From Manduca sexta (Eukaryota > Arthropoda > Insecta > Lepidoptera > Sphingidae): a stretch of DNA of 64,000 nt. Location of the stretch: the NCBI RefSeq assembly GCF_014839805.1, contig NC_051131.1, positions 2,592,913-2,656,912 of the forward strand. Direction: 5' to 3'. Shown here in pieces: positions 1 to 13,479 of this stretch; position 1 is the stretch's first letter, and each line of letters opens with the position of its first letter. Position numbers and translations under genes: made by a program. A model generated the notes under the pieces. The model was not told the DNA's origin. It was given only the letters and a program-made list of their open reading frames with translations, and searched no databases.

Positions 1-989
1 ATCCCACTAGTTTCCAAGTTTATCTCAAATCGGACTTTTACTTCTTTTCTTATCTATACAGCAAAAAGTTATTACAATTCATTATAACTATAAAAAAATA
101 TCTAGATATATAATAAAAAAAATATTAAATCACTGTTACATGGTCTTTTTTCTGTTACACGGTATTTTCATTTATGTAAATATTTTTTTCTCACAAATAA
201 ATTAATTTTGCAAGTATGTTTTAGTATTTTGCAAAAATAATAAACCTTACATTTATCCTAATACTACTAATACTATATATGCATCTCTATGTCTAGGCTA
301 TATTTTTAAAATTTCACTTCTGCCGTGCACTGCATACACACTTTTTGTGTATTTAAATCAAATATAGCACCTAAATTAAGTTTGAAAGTCTGTTGTGTGT
401 TTTGAAAACAGTAGAATTCGTTAACCTGTTTTCGCATCACATAATAGCGGCTGAAGGGATTTCGATGCAGTTTTCTCTTTTTGGCAAAATGGAATTCTAA
501 TAAGCCGAAAAATCTCAAAAGGCTGTCAAATCAAGTTACGTTAAGAGATTATTAATGCTAATGAAATAACAAACAAGTAGTCATTGTTATTTTTAAATAC
601 ATTAGTTAGCAACATAGTTACAATAACAATATTCTAATGATAGTACGTTATCATCTTATTAGACTGCCAACTTATTTCGGCTATGAAACCGATGCGGACC
701 CTGGTTCAAATTTTACCTTGAGTAAAAAAAAACAAATTATTACAGGAGCGTTCAATATATGTATTTGAACACGGTCAGCTAAGGTTCATCGCGCACGTGA
801 GGAAACACAGGCCAGTGGCACGTTCCTGGATCCGCCGGTATACAAAAAATCTAATTAGACAAGCCAGCAATTCTGACGACTATCGTCGGCGACAATGTCT
901 TCATCATACTAGTATCTTATTCAAAATAACATAAAGATTATAAAAATGTAGTGTAAGTAAATCCGTGACGTGTGATTCGGTGTTAACTG

Positions 990-1140
990 GAACGGGCATG
1001 CGGCGCGCAATACGGACCCGCGCGTCTCACAAACAAGACGCGATAACGAACCTTATCGAGGCTCCCTTAAAAACATATCGCCTCGTTATCAGTCGCGCAC
1101 AGAAATAGAGCATCCAATATTTATACTTAATCATTGTAAT
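990..1140. promoter_or_regulatory. Candidate enhancer: GC island with clustered GATA-like sites
   Basis: A CpG-rich patch inside AT-rich DNA contains GATAACG, TTATCG and GTTATCAG within about 60 bp (1040-1100). These match the WGATAR consensus of GATA transcription factors. Several other islands in this desert have the same composition. Enhancer function is inferred from composition and motif clustering only. Confidence 0.3.
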
Positions 1141-3019
1141 CGGAAAATAACGAATGCTCCCGATAACTCTCGACCTCTCGCTGTCCGCGCGTCGCCAAGC
1201 TCGAATGCGCTCTACATGTGTAATGTAGAGTTGTGATTAGCTTGAGCGTAAGACGTAGATGATAAGCTCTGCCCCCTGAACCGTGCGCGTTCTGGAACCG
1301 CGATATCTCAAGAACGTCCTATCGGTGGCCGGGGTCGGCGCGACTCCTCCAATCTGTCGCAACCACACATACCTACTGCACGACAGGCGACACACGACCA
1401 CCGCATACCAACTACCAAATTAAGAATCATCTAGAACTAGTTTGGTTTGCATTGGAATCTTTCTCCCACACAATCAGTTTCGTATAGGTGTCCTAGATCT
1501 CGGGAAGTGCCGTTCATCGATTGTAATTTGAGGACATTTCTTAGTAAATAGGCATTGAATCGGATGACTTATCGCATCATGAGATCATGATATGTATTGT
1601 TAAAACATTAAAAAAACGATGCGTTTATACTATATACGTGGTTTTACTCATCTTCAAAGATATATAAATATAGGCTTGTAAATATTGTAATCATAAGTAA
1701 ATGCAGTTAGGAAATTTTGGTGCGGTCCCCGCATCACCACAAATTCCTTTCTGGTATAGTGATGAGAATCAGAAAATTGTTCGAAGTTGATACCCACGAC
1801 ACAACTTATACCTTGTATAGTAAGTTTGTGTAAAATGTGTGACTATGACATGTTTTTTTTTTACTTGACTCATTGGCTTTTTTATATTAAATTAATGGGC
1901 CCTACTCTTTTACAGAGATAGAAAAGTGAGAAGCTTTTCTACAATTCTGGGTTGTTTAATTAATAAAAATTAATTGCACAATTAATATTATCGTGTATGC
2001 AGACGCATCGTGTCGGAATGCTGATGGAAGTCACCTGTTGGGCGCGGGTCGGTCCTTATACGAGTGAGGCGGCGAGCTCGGGCGACGACGGCGACGCGAC
2101 CGGTATACATTTCGCAAAACAAGGAATGTAGCGCTTCATTTTTACTAGCTGCTAGAACGTATAACTCCGTTTGGATAACACTGCTTTGTCTAGTTCTATA
2201 TACAGGCAATGGTGTGTAAGTCTTATTGTATATCAGTTTAAAAAACGTTATTATTAAAGTGTAAAAGTATTAAGCATTATCGCAAACTTTACCGACGACA
2301 GGCGACTTGCATGTCTCGTCATATAATTGAATTAATATTTAAGTACTTCTATGCATACTTCTGGTTCCTCTTGCAGTTGGTGTAAGAGAGTTACTACTAC
2401 TGCACATAAAAATAAAAATATCATTCATAGTTAGGAATTACGAATGCGTGGCACAGCGCCGTACTTATCATGTTGAGACATAAGACGCAAGTCCATCTGC
2501 CCAACCACCCTTGTTCAAAGTGGCCTCACTGCCCGTAATATTAAGTGAAGTGTAGCCCAAAAAATTACGATCATCAAGAGACAGTCTAAGCCGGACGGTC
2601 TTTGGTTCTTTACGCCCCACTTGAAGGACCCCAACTTCTATGAAGAAAGAAACACGTACACACTGACAAACTATAGTTTCGTCACTGATGCTCATACCAG
2701 CCATAGTAGATACGTAGTTTAGTATTTCCGCGTGAACTTTGAATCCCAAAAAAGAGTTTTAAACATTTTCAAGGTTCTAAACAAAATTATACGATGAATA
2801 TTGTATACTTGAATATTAAGCGCTCATTTTTTTAACTTAAGCAGTACTGCGTAAATGTATGTAAAAATAGAACACAACAGTTATGTTTGCGTCATTTTCG
2901 TACACAATTCGTTGATGAGACGAGTAGATTTGTTGTCTGATGGTAAGCAATAAGACTGCTCGTTTGCTTGGGGTAGGATATACATATTTTATATCTGTCT
3001 GGATAGCGACTATTGTACA

Positions 3020-3206
3020 CAAGGTTTTAAAGCCCGTTAGGGTGGTCCACATAAGTGTGTCGTATTCCGGGATCAGCCTGTGTAAAGTGTTTATTCGGGT
3101 CAAACAAGCCGGCATAATTGTGACAACTGGCGAGAGATAATCATCTCTCGTCAGTAGACATTCTATCTGGACTTAATTTTTGGTTACCATCAGGTGCAGT
3201 GGGGTC
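3020..3206 (+). repeat. Interspersed repeat R1, copy 1
   Basis: This stretch is clearly similar, in reverse complement, to 21,028-21,200. Shared blocks include the end CAGGTGCAGTGGGGTCA (copy 2 reads TGACCCCACTGCACTTG), a central block around GAGATGATTATCTCTCGCCAGT, and GGCTGATCCC further in. The short open reading frame at 2940-3140 lies inside this repeat and is not a gene. The family was not identified; no terminal repeats or target duplications were seen. Confidence 0.6.
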
Positions 3207-5573
3207 ACGCCGACGTCCCCGTATATGCAAAAAATATTGAAGGCAAAAATTACCCCATTAAGCAACACTGACCAAAATTTCGCATATAAAATTATTACTT
3301 AATACTGTACTGAATTACTTACGCTAATGCATTGGATGTTAAGTCTACCTCCTCTGGTGGATCCTATCCTAGTGAAACGTGTTAGCCCCACTCACCCAGG
3401 TTTGCCTGAACTGGTTCTGGAACCTAAGACCCTTCAGGGCTTACCATTAGACCAAAAAAGCTAGGTATTTTATGGAAATTAGTTAACACATATATATATT
3501 CCTAATTTAGTCATTCATTAGCTTTGCCATATTTTGTTAAAAATAACGCCTAGTTGACAGAAAGGCTCCAGCAAGTCTACTGCGTTCAATATAATTGCAC
3601 GCCCAAATATTTGTTTAGTGAACCCTGTTTGCAGGCACTTGACCTAGTTGCGCCGCCGACCGCCCACATGGGGACTACTCCCATCACTAGCCGTCACTCA
3701 CATTTCTACCGAAGTAATTCAGTTCTCTATTATTTTTCCACCTACAGCAAGAACTATACCGCATCTAATAAATACATTTACTTAGATGTACATACATATA
3801 TAGGTCCTCGGAAAAGTATACTAAATAAATGATTAAATTGAATTGAATAGAAATGCGTGTCACTAGATGTACGAGGGTTTTATCTCTCTCTCGACTTGGC
3901 ACTAAAGCGAGGTTTTTACTGTACAACAGGTGGTCGTTATTTAGCCGAATGTTAAAATGAAACATACATTATATAATAGAAGTAACAGCTTTGAGGTTTT
4001 CCTGTTATATCTCCCATTTTCCTAGTCATTATCCCGTTTAGTTGCTCGTCTTCAAGGTGGAATGTGGCGGGTGGAATTGCGGATTGAACTGACACATACT
4101 TTGCCTGTCACGTAAAACACGTACAACGTGACTATCGAGTAATTACTAGAAATATGTAGTCGTCTGTATTGTGCAAATGGTATGTTTGATATTTGAAACC
4201 TATACTGATGACTTGGCTGGTGAAATCACAAAACACCAAATGGTCGACATTCTAGCCATTTTTGTCCATAATATCAAAACATATAATATAACACATGATA
4301 ATTTTTTTAATCATGTTTTAGACATTCTATGTCTACTGAATTTTCTTGAATAAGAATTTAATTTACATGAAGCTCAAGCACGGCATAGACTCGTTAGTTC
4401 CACATAACAAAGTAGTGGTGGTTGAGGCGGCGGGTGTCACGTTACACTGGTCGTGGCAGATCGTTATCGCCATCACCTGTTTATTGCTCCGCGTGTCCAC
4501 AGCTCGAATATATAATATTTCCTATCGATATACTTGTTCGGCTGTTTATGGTGTTCCATTTGGTTTTTAATTGGAATTCCGGTACTGGGCTTCTCGGAAC
4601 CGCGGCAGAAAGCTCTCGGTGCGCCGTGGTGTCGCTGTAGGCTCACCATTTATATTTTTGATGCCGGACACAGTCGGCCTTCTTATAGAATAAACTTTGT
4701 TCAACTAACTTAACTTTATAATCATAAATACTTTGGTTGCATCATTAATCCAAAACAACGCAAATTATGGTACAGGGACGTCGAATTCCTACAAAGATCT
4801 CCCAGATGCTATGCGATCAGAAAAAATCCGATAACACTTCGATTGGATGGTAACTCTACCAGCACCGACGCGGGACGTATTCAGGCCGATATGATCGATG
4901 GGCCTGTACCGAGTATCGTACGCGCCAGCGCCGCGCTGTCAGCCTCCACACGTTAAACCTGACGTAGGGTTCCACCGGCTTTTAGGACATTCTCCTGCGT
5001 ACGAGTGACCTACTCATGTCTGCATATTCATAAAAATAACAAACGCAACAACAACCTGTCGCATTGGTCTTGCTTGAGATAGTAGTAATAGCTCGGTCGA
5101 GCCGTGCCCTGTAGCTGCAGATAGACGGTAACTCTACCAGTTATAAATAAATCGATACATTAATTATCCTGATAGTTATCATATCTTAACCTCGACAGCA
5201 GTAACACCATACACATACATAATGGATATGATTCTGTCATTATCTGCGTGTCGTGATGAGAAGGGAAACTGCGGGCATTTGTAATTACATTTTTGTGTCG
5301 TTATTCATCGGAATTTACACTATATGTACACCTATACAGCTCACATATGACATCACTGGGCCATTCACCGCACTCGCCATAAAAATATGTATTATGTGTA
5401 TTAAACACGCTATATTGTACAGACATTATTAAATTATTAGGTTTTCCTTAAAACTTAAGTATCATCCATCATTTAAATTAAACAATACTGATATTATTCA
5501 ACAGAGCCATTTTTCAATCGTCAGATAAAATATATTCACCAAATAAATTATTACTTGACTGAATATAAAAAAA

Positions 5574-5591
5574 TGAGGTCAATTGACCTCA
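5574..5591. promoter_or_regulatory. Perfect 18-bp palindrome: inverted AGGTCA half-sites (IR-2)
   Basis: The sequence TGAGGTCAATTGACCTCA equals its own reverse complement. It contains two consensus nuclear-receptor half-sites AGGTCA as an inverted repeat with a two-base spacer. Insect EcR/USP prefers IR-1, but IR-type elements of this kind can bind nuclear receptor dimers. The site lies in featureless AT-rich DNA far from any coding gene, so its role is unknown. Confidence 0.4.
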
Positions 5592-5973
5592 ATATTATAC
5601 GTACAAATGTAATTTTTATTTAATTTTTGTTATGTTCAATCCTACGAATAAATGTTATGTGTTGATTTAAAAATCAACCCTTAAGGCGTTCCAAGCAAAA
5701 TGGCACGCTAATTTTTGATAATAATTTATGATACATATGGAAAAAAAACACCACTTTTCTACAAAATGTTATCTTTACTTTGGTTCTTTTTTTTAATGTG
5801 GAATGTGGATATTGTTTCTTTATAGGCATAATGAAAATACCACTAGAATTGTTGATTCCGTGCATCTCCTCTTAAAGTACACATTATATTTATTTACAAG
5901 CTGTTGCTATTAGATAGTCGATTTAATATGGTTTAATAATCAATAATAATATGGTCTATGATTTAATAAGGTC

Positions 5974-6014
5974 TTTTTACAAATTTTAAATTTATAGTTT
6001 AAAATTTGTAAAAA
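5974..6014. repeat. Perfect 17-bp inverted repeat with 7-nt loop
   Basis: Left arm 5974-5990 (TTTTTACAAATTTTAAA) and right arm 5998-6014 are exact reverse complements around the loop TTTATAG. The arms are strongly AT-rich, so this may be a small MITE core or a chance structure. Confidence 0.5.
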
Positions 6015-6559
6015 TACTATAATTGATTTATTTAATAAATTATTCATAAATCTATGCATATTGTCGCTCGAAACTCGTGCGCCGCCAAGTATGAGACGAA
6101 TTGCTCAAGGCCGTTTACTCGGGGGAGTGCCTTAATGACGCAAAATCACTTGTTCGACATTAACCCTACGACAGCCTAACAATAGCAGCATAACTACCTA
6201 GCATATTCAGTGTGATGTGGCATTACCAAGAATTTAATTACTAAGGTCTACATGGTACCCAAGCGCGTTCGTCATCATTCCATGTTAAGTCTCATCAAGG
6301 TCAGTAATACCCTCGCTACAAACTTAGAAATGAACACAATGGGCGGTGATGTTCAACCAGGCGGATCCTTGCATTCGAGAGACATTCCTAGTAAATGATG
6401 ATTGCTCATGAGGGACATTATAGTAACCCTAAGGCAGAATACACGCAATATGACTTGGTCAGTATGAACCATGAAATAAATACTACTGTTTCCAAGACAA
6501 AAAAATTACAGGAGTAAAGGGCAAGTGAAGCGACTTCAGAACCGCCTTGGATAACTGTG

Positions 6560-6710
6560 CGTACTATGCGATGCTCGCCTTTGCTCCCAAGATCTTAAAC
6601 TATCTCCATACCAATATCTTTGAAATGTGTTCAGCGGTTTAAAGGTGAAAAAGTAATACACAGAAAGAGTTTCTTTTGCATTTATAATAAAATGTATGTA
6701 ATAAAATGTA
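6560..6710 (+). repeat. Interspersed repeat R2 fragment
   Basis: Contains the run AAACTATCTCCATACCAA, then TGTTCAGCGGTTTAAA, then CATTTATAATA. This order matches fragments near 16.15, 24.1 and 53.85 kb and is characteristic of a very common lepidopteran repeat tail. It is a diverged fragment without identifiable ends. Confidence 0.5.
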
Positions 6711-8691
6711 TATAATAAATGAGAAAGAATATGGAGTTACTACTCCAGTAAGGAATGCTCACAAAATTATTTACGTTTAGAATACATAACATAATTTAAT
6801 AAGATTCCATAATACTGGTATGGCAATTTTGTATAACAATCATAAGATAAGGAGTAGTTCGTAAAAAATAAAGGGATTTTATTATTTACTAAAAATTAAG
6901 TATAGTTAAAACATACCTAATTTGGTTGTAGTTATCGGTATACCTATATAGTACCTGTGAACTGACTAAAGTAATAATACATGATTATATATTTTATTCA
7001 ATTCGAAGTTTAATTGGAGAGATATCTACAATAAGTTATTGTGCTTCAAGACACAAAAGATCAATCACACGCATTTTTTTTAAGTACCATTTTTAGTGTC
7101 CACAACTTCCTTCGAAGTGGAACGCAACAGTGCCAGCATATGTCTCGCTTTTTTATATTAGTTTAGAATGTTCATTTGTAAATATAGATATGCAAACAGC
7201 CCCGCTATCGTCGGATTAAATTATCTATAGACAATGCGGTTTGTGGGTCAATTTGATTAGCATTAGCGATCGCGTAGAATACATTACGACACCAGCGACA
7301 CCGTTCAATAATAACCATTGTGAAAGAATCAGACGGAAGTGGGACTGTCCTTCTAGATACTTCTTATACATTAAGCAGTTCTTATTTTTTATATAATGGA
7401 TTGGCGAGGTGCGTAGATCATTCCTCTGATATAAGTAATAGTAAACAGTAGCAACAACACTCACACCTTTGAATTAAAAAATACTCCATGAGTTAGTCTG
7501 TGCATCCATCACTGGCTCCGTAACACGTCAGTAATATGAAGACTCGCAATACCCAGAAACTCTAAACCTTTTCCATACCTGAATACAACAGTTTCTTTCG
7601 TTTCCGTACGTCGTGGATCTCTCTGGAAGTCACTTTTCCTGATATTGATATTCATTAAAAACTTGTCGAAACGAGTCTTTGGTTTGTGTGTGCGTTTAAT
7701 GTTTTTATTTACTTTATATTTATAGTGTCGATTCATAATTATGTTTGTTGTGTTTCTGAGGACTTTGATCTTCCTTGATACCAGTCCAGGCATATCGGTA
7801 TTAAACGAAGAATAGATGCCAATTATAATATTGTTTCAATAACCTCACACACTCGGGGTACTACTTAGGGTAGTCGCGTAATAATGTTTGACCAATCGAA
7901 CCCAGAACCTCATTGATACCTCATCTCGTGTATTACTATAACTATAAAGCATTTTATACTTTGCCAGTTTGTTACTCGTCCCGTCATTCTATTGTAAAAT
8001 GTTCCCCCGGGCGTGCAGCATGCAGCGGCCGCAGTCGGAACACGTGGTGTGATTAGGAATTAAGATAGCAGGTGCAAATTGATCACGTTCCGTTGATAGT
8101 GGCTTTAATCACCGATCGCGATACCGCCGCCCGCCGCGTTATCGAGCAACAGTTTGAATTCGAGCATTGTGCCGTATTTGTACTATTCGTGGCCAATATC
8201 ATTAGTACACGTGGTGATTACAGGGAAGATACTGTGATACGATAGTTCATAATTCATTTTCCTTCATGTGTGAGAGTGATAAAGATGGGCTGCTGACATT
8301 AGTACTTATTGAGTCTAATTTCAAACTATTTTGTGCTAGAAGTAATATCATATTATAATGAATATTATATTATAGTTATTATTGATAAATGACGCTCCTG
8401 TGATCACAGAGACTGACGATAACTCCCTACTGCTGCAATGGATCATTCATCTTAGGGTTCGGCGCTGCACTCCCTTTATTGGTATTGCATATATTCATGC
8501 TCAATGGAGGACACTTACCACTAGGTTACCTACTTATTCACTTATCTACTATAGCTATAAAACACTTGCATATAAATTGCACAATGTTAACATATTTTTC
8601 CTGTAGCTCCAATTCTTTCGAATCACCTCGTTACACGCAAACACAATATAATTGGAAGGTGTGTAGATGTGTGCGGGGTGTGGAGTAGTGT

Positions 8692-8718
8692 GGGGAGGGG
8701 CGGTGGGGGGGGGCAGGG
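8692..8718 (+). other. G-quadruplex-forming motif
   Basis: Four guanine tracts of 4, 4, 9 and 3 bases are separated by loops of 1, 4 and 2 bases, satisfying the usual G3+N1-7 pattern on the plus strand. It sits in a G-rich patch at 8,670-8,740 next to a GC island. Formation in the cell is untested. Confidence 0.5.
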
Positions 8719-9279
8719 TGTGGTGGTGCTGCGTGCACTTGACCAAACAGTGTCGGCGCGCAAGTGGATCGCGGTCAGAGCAGTTTGCGCTCAAACAACG
8801 CGCCTGTCAGAGGCACCCTTCGCAGTTTGCCATCGACTTACCAGTTATATCATGTTATCTATTATATCACATTTCTTAGTGCTAAGCACAGTGGCACCTA
8901 CCCCTGCCCCTGCATATGTACTTGGTTCATTCTTCTAAATTGAACGACAAATTTTATTACTCTTTGCACTAATATTTAGAGTGCTATCCTTAGATTGCGG
9001 TTCTGATTTGGAAGTAGCATACAAAACCCAAGGATTATGTACAAGTATCTTGTTAGTGAACGAATTATCGGAATAGAAACATACGTTAGTGAACAAATTG
9101 TCTGCAAACAGACTGCAAATAGACCAACGGGCCCATTACTTTACGTATTTTTGATTGAGGTCTAAATACAATCCAGATCAAAGCATGTCGCATTTATGTG
9201 TATATACAGAAAAGTACCACGGAATTAGAAATTATGACCAGTACTAAGTTTTTTTTTAATGCAAAATATCATTGGGTAT

Positions 9280-9400
9280 TACTAGTCTGGCGATAGGCTC
9301 GCCTATATGACATCATGGGACGATAATAAGCTCGGGGGAAGTGGGAAAATTATTTTACCTCTACCTTCCCTTTTGGGGGGATACGGGCGTGAGTTTATAA
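9280..9400 (+). repeat. tRNA-derived SINE, family A (3' part), copy 1
   Basis: The order of blocks (GGCTCGCCTATATGACATCA, GGGACGATAATA, GGGAAGTGGG, CTACCTTCCCTTTTGGGG, GGGCGTGAGTTTA) parallels the bodies of the copies at 18.83, 44.3 and 57.13 kb. The tRNA-like head is not recognisable here, so this is a 5'-truncated or diverged copy. Confidence 0.55.
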
Positions 9401-11923
9401 AAAATGTAATTATATTAGCAGCGAGTACGAGCGCTGACTATCGAAATGTGTTAATAGCGCGTGGTGGCGCGCACTCGCTTCCGCACGCACGCACACACGG
9501 GCGCAATGTACACACACGCGCGCGCGTACACACACATACACACATAATTATACTTAAGGTTACTTCGTTATGACACTCGCTTAGTTTTTGTGTGAATTAA
9601 TTATTTTAAGTCCGCCGTTAACACACAAATTATGTAACAAAGTAGCGCGTGTGAGCGCGACTGATCCATTGTTCGACGACGAGGAGGATTATTATGAGCA
9701 GTGCTTGCGCCGGGGCTTTGCTCGCAAACATCAATACCAATTATATTGTATTTAAAATTTTCGTTATAAGATAATTGCGTTGTAAAATAACCACGTCATG
9801 CTGACAATATGACACTTTAATATTAGTGAAAAATGAATGTCGCTATAAAAATGATATTTGGCTCAGATTACCTCCAAATTAGAAAGCTTTTATATTTATA
9901 TTTGTTTTATCCTACCTAGTGAGATGATGTCCAATAAGAGTCTTGTGGTGAAAGAGTTAGTTGACCGCATGTTAATCGCCGAGACGAGCTATACATTTTT
10001 CAACATACACACTATAGTCAGTCAGATATCAGTTTAGTCCATCAGGTACCACTTGCCCAAAAATCAAAGACAAAGAAGGAAAAGACAATTTCAAAGAAAA
10101 GTATTATGTATTTAGTGTTTACCAGTTACTTTCCTAGTCTATTTTATGGCTTGGTTATTAAGTATTAGGTAACGTGGTCAGCTACTCGTTAAGTTTGATC
10201 GCATCAAGCAATTTAGAGTCAAGTACGAGTTTGTCAGTGTCTCAACTCAGCTACTAGCTATACCTATGTAGATACATCATATTATTTTTTATTGATATTG
10301 CCCTACGCCAGTTATAGAACTGACTGAAAGTACATCGATGCTTATACTGTTAACGGCCATTGTATAAGTCGTCAAAGAGTCCAACAGTTGTGAAGCGAGT
10401 TAAACAACTCTTGCCATAATCTTAGGCGAAAGCTCCTGAGCTTTTCTCAATAGTGAACAATAGTCAGTCGCACCGAAAATTTGCAAAATTTTCATGTAGT
10501 TATAACCTCTAACTATGATGCAAGTCATGTGTTGTGTGTATCAGGAACTACGAGTTCAGCTCCCCCAAGAATTGACACAAATATTTGCGGATCACACAAA
10601 CATTTGCCCTGCCCCGGCGCGGTGCCGCGCGGGCCCGCGCGTTTCTCGACTGCTATTGTGTTTACGTTGTTGGCATTTACGACGTCTCAACTCAACCTTG
10701 CGGCAGAAAAAATGCACGACAATAGAAATAAAACAACAAATACGTTTTTGTACAGTTAAAAGTTCAATGAATTGCACGCCGGCGGCGACTGGCGCGTGCC
10801 ATTTCGACTTATAAGATTTAGAAGCCATTCATAAATGTGATACGGTCATAATTATTTATTTAAGTTAATGTCATTAATCTCAAGCGAATAAACTCAGATA
10901 TAATATCACTAAACAAAAGTTTAAGTAATAGCACCACGCGGTTACGGAAAATTAACATAAATTTCATATTCTTCACCCTGAAGAGAAAACTTGGTACACT
11001 GCACTGATAGTACTGTCACTGTTTAGTTAGTCAAAAAACAATGTCGCCCTAGAAAAATGATTCACATGAGGGTGGCCACCACTATACACGCTATACATAA
11101 CGGCTTCCTCAACATCATTTCGAAGACAGCGTCATATTCCTCTAACATCTTTGATATTTATGGGTGACTGTAATCACGTGCCATCAGATGAGCTCCTTTA
11201 CAATAAAAGACAGTTTGGCGAGTGTGATGGCTCCAGAACTCGCACAAGCCACTTGAATTACAAATGCGCAGTCCCCGCCTCAGGTTCAATGTTACCCTGT
11301 AATGTACAAGCTTCGTGGTTTCAACAACACATTAACGCCACGCTCGTGTATTATTCACGAAGCTAGCCGTGTTGCTAGGCGAGCTGAGCCTCGTGGCGCC
11401 GCGCCGCACACCGTCAGCTCGGCTTGACAGTACCACCTGAAAACAACGCTTCAATAATACATATAAAGATATAAAATTTATTTTGTTGAATATACATAGC
11501 GGCGGTAATCATCTGATAAGCTAGATTATTTGCCATTCAAGTATTTAAAAAAGATATAAATTATATCAGATCAAACTACTGATAGCTTTCTCTGAGTTAT
11601 ATTCGGTATAATAATACCAAGTATAATGTAGAAATCAATATGCACAAGGCAGAGCGTGGAGTCAAACCGGTGTTACCCGTCCGACTTGCACAGCCAGCGA
11701 GCGCGAGTGTCGCCGAGACCAATAAAGGCCACGGCGCAAAAGATACCTTAGCATCGAAGATTTACAAGCTCTTTTGAAGATTGAAATAGCAACGTGCAAT
11801 TAGATGAAGCACAAATAGCTGATACTAAACTATCGTGTGGTGCAGCCCTAAAGTGTCGGCGCGATTTCGAGAGCGGCGACTGCTCGTGTGAAGTCGCGGC
11901 CAGTTAGAGCGTTCGGTAGTTGA

Positions 11924-11936
11924 GTGACGCTGATAA
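11924..11936 (+). promoter_or_regulatory. Recurrent 13-mer GTGACGCTGATAA, site 1
   Basis: Exact match to two other sites at 16,626 and 20,772, all on the plus strand and all in GC-rich islands. The word joins TGACG (CRE/bZIP half-site-like) to TGATAA (GATA consensus). Flanking bases differ between the copies, so it behaves like a short binding module and not part of a longer repeat. Confidence 0.45.
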
Positions 11937-13479
11937 GGAACTCTTGAATACATTGTGGCGTCGAAATTCGGACACGGCGCAGCGCGGTGCGGGGAGTGGC
12001 CGAGCGGGGAGGGGTATTTAAATTTTATACGTTCCAGTATGTTGGTTTATATAACGCAGGCATCGAGCGGTGAAACCGGCCAGCGAGCGCCGACCACAAC
12101 ATTACTCTCCTAATTTTAACAAACACATAACGAACATAGATAGAATAATGATACATAGCAGGACCTGCTCATTATTAGCTCAAGTGACATGTGGTAGAGG
12201 TAGTAAATCTCCGTATAAGTGACTAAACGGCTCATGATAGATTTCTTCAAGCTACATTCCCACCCTGGAGCTGTTGTCCTGTTCGTGCTGTACATAAATT
12301 GACATCACATTACAAATGTTCCACCAACATAATTAAGTCAAGATTACGGAGACACTTACCTGACCACAAACTAAATACTGAGATATAACATTCGCTTTTA
12401 TTGTAGGAAAAAACTATCAGTGTCGTTACACCAAGCATTCCTGACGGTTGTTTATGCTAATAAATAATGCAACATTCATTGCGGTTTTATAATTTTATGA
12501 ACTTCAATAGGCAGTGAGGAAGTGCAGCGATGGATAATAAATGTTATAAATAGCCGGTGTAGTGAGTACAGAGGGATATTCAATACGAGACATTTAACAC
12601 CTTCACACAGGCCAGCTGCGTGAGAGAGCCGTAATGGCTTGGTGGTTACAGTGATTGGTTCTAAGTCTGCGGGCGACAGGCGACAAGTGTCACATATTCA
12701 TGCACCATGTTATGTCTCGTCGTACAAATCAACAATTATGTAGATCTTTCTGCCACCTTTCGCGTAAAAGTCCGTTTTAGGGATGAAAATTGCACCCAGA
12801 TTGGTCAATGTACTATGTTCCTACAAATTTGCGCATTAAAATAAACAACCAAAAACAGTTTTATAATAATATCTCTCTTCTTACATAAACAAAAAACTAA
12901 ACATCTTTCTAAATAACCCTCATACAAACAAAATAATCCAATATTAATAGAAAAAGCAGCACTCGAGTACATCTCATAACACTGACTATCCCAGCTATTG
13001 TTACATCCTCCTTTTCCACTGATATGATTTCAGCGAAGTTTTGAGAGTCTCAAGGATGTGACCCGTTAGTAATATATAGGGTTGACATGCGTCAGAGTTA
13101 CGCGGATGTAAACAAATGTTTTGAGTCTGGAGAAAAAAAGATGAATTTAATATCCATCCACAACCTGAATCCAAACTCTGAAAACATTGACATAAAGCAA
13201 AGGAAACTGGTGCAAATACGTTCGATGCACTTATTTTCGTCTTATAACGTATGTATTGTGCCTGTGTGGCATCTAAAGTACCTATATTTTATGTCATGAA
13301 GTATGGCAAATATTAATTGCCAAAATTGTACCTCAGACCGCACGATGGGCAGCTCAATTACTCTGTCATTTGAAGCTAGCACTAGAACTTTTCAGATAGG
13401 CAGGTGGTAAGGTTAAGGTTAAATGTATACATAATGTAACGACTGTGGCCCTACCACGTGGTTATTATAATTAGGCTCT

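Larger units (their letters stand above)
1..9279. other. AT-rich intergenic block with scattered GC islands
   Basis: No open reading frame here resembles a known protein; the longest is below 100 codons and none is bounded by convincing splice sites. The DNA is AT-rich, with short GC/CpG-rich islands near 990-1400, 2000-2110, 4410-4640, 4850-5010, 8000-8170 and 8650-8800. Several islands carry GATA-type motifs. Also present are an interspersed repeat (about 3020-3206), an 18-bp perfect palindrome (5574-5591), a perfect hairpin (5974-6014), a repeat fragment near 6.6 kb and a G-rich tract at 8.69 kb, each listed separately. I see nothing else I can support. Confidence 0.7.

Noticed and set aside
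2940..3140. 66-codon frame with hydrophobic middle
   Set aside because: It lies within interspersed repeat R1, which recurs inverted at 21 kb.
9478..9545. Regular CA/CG alternation that could suggest a special structure
   Set aside because: An ordinary dinucleotide microsatellite, possibly Z-DNA-prone, but common and without other signals.
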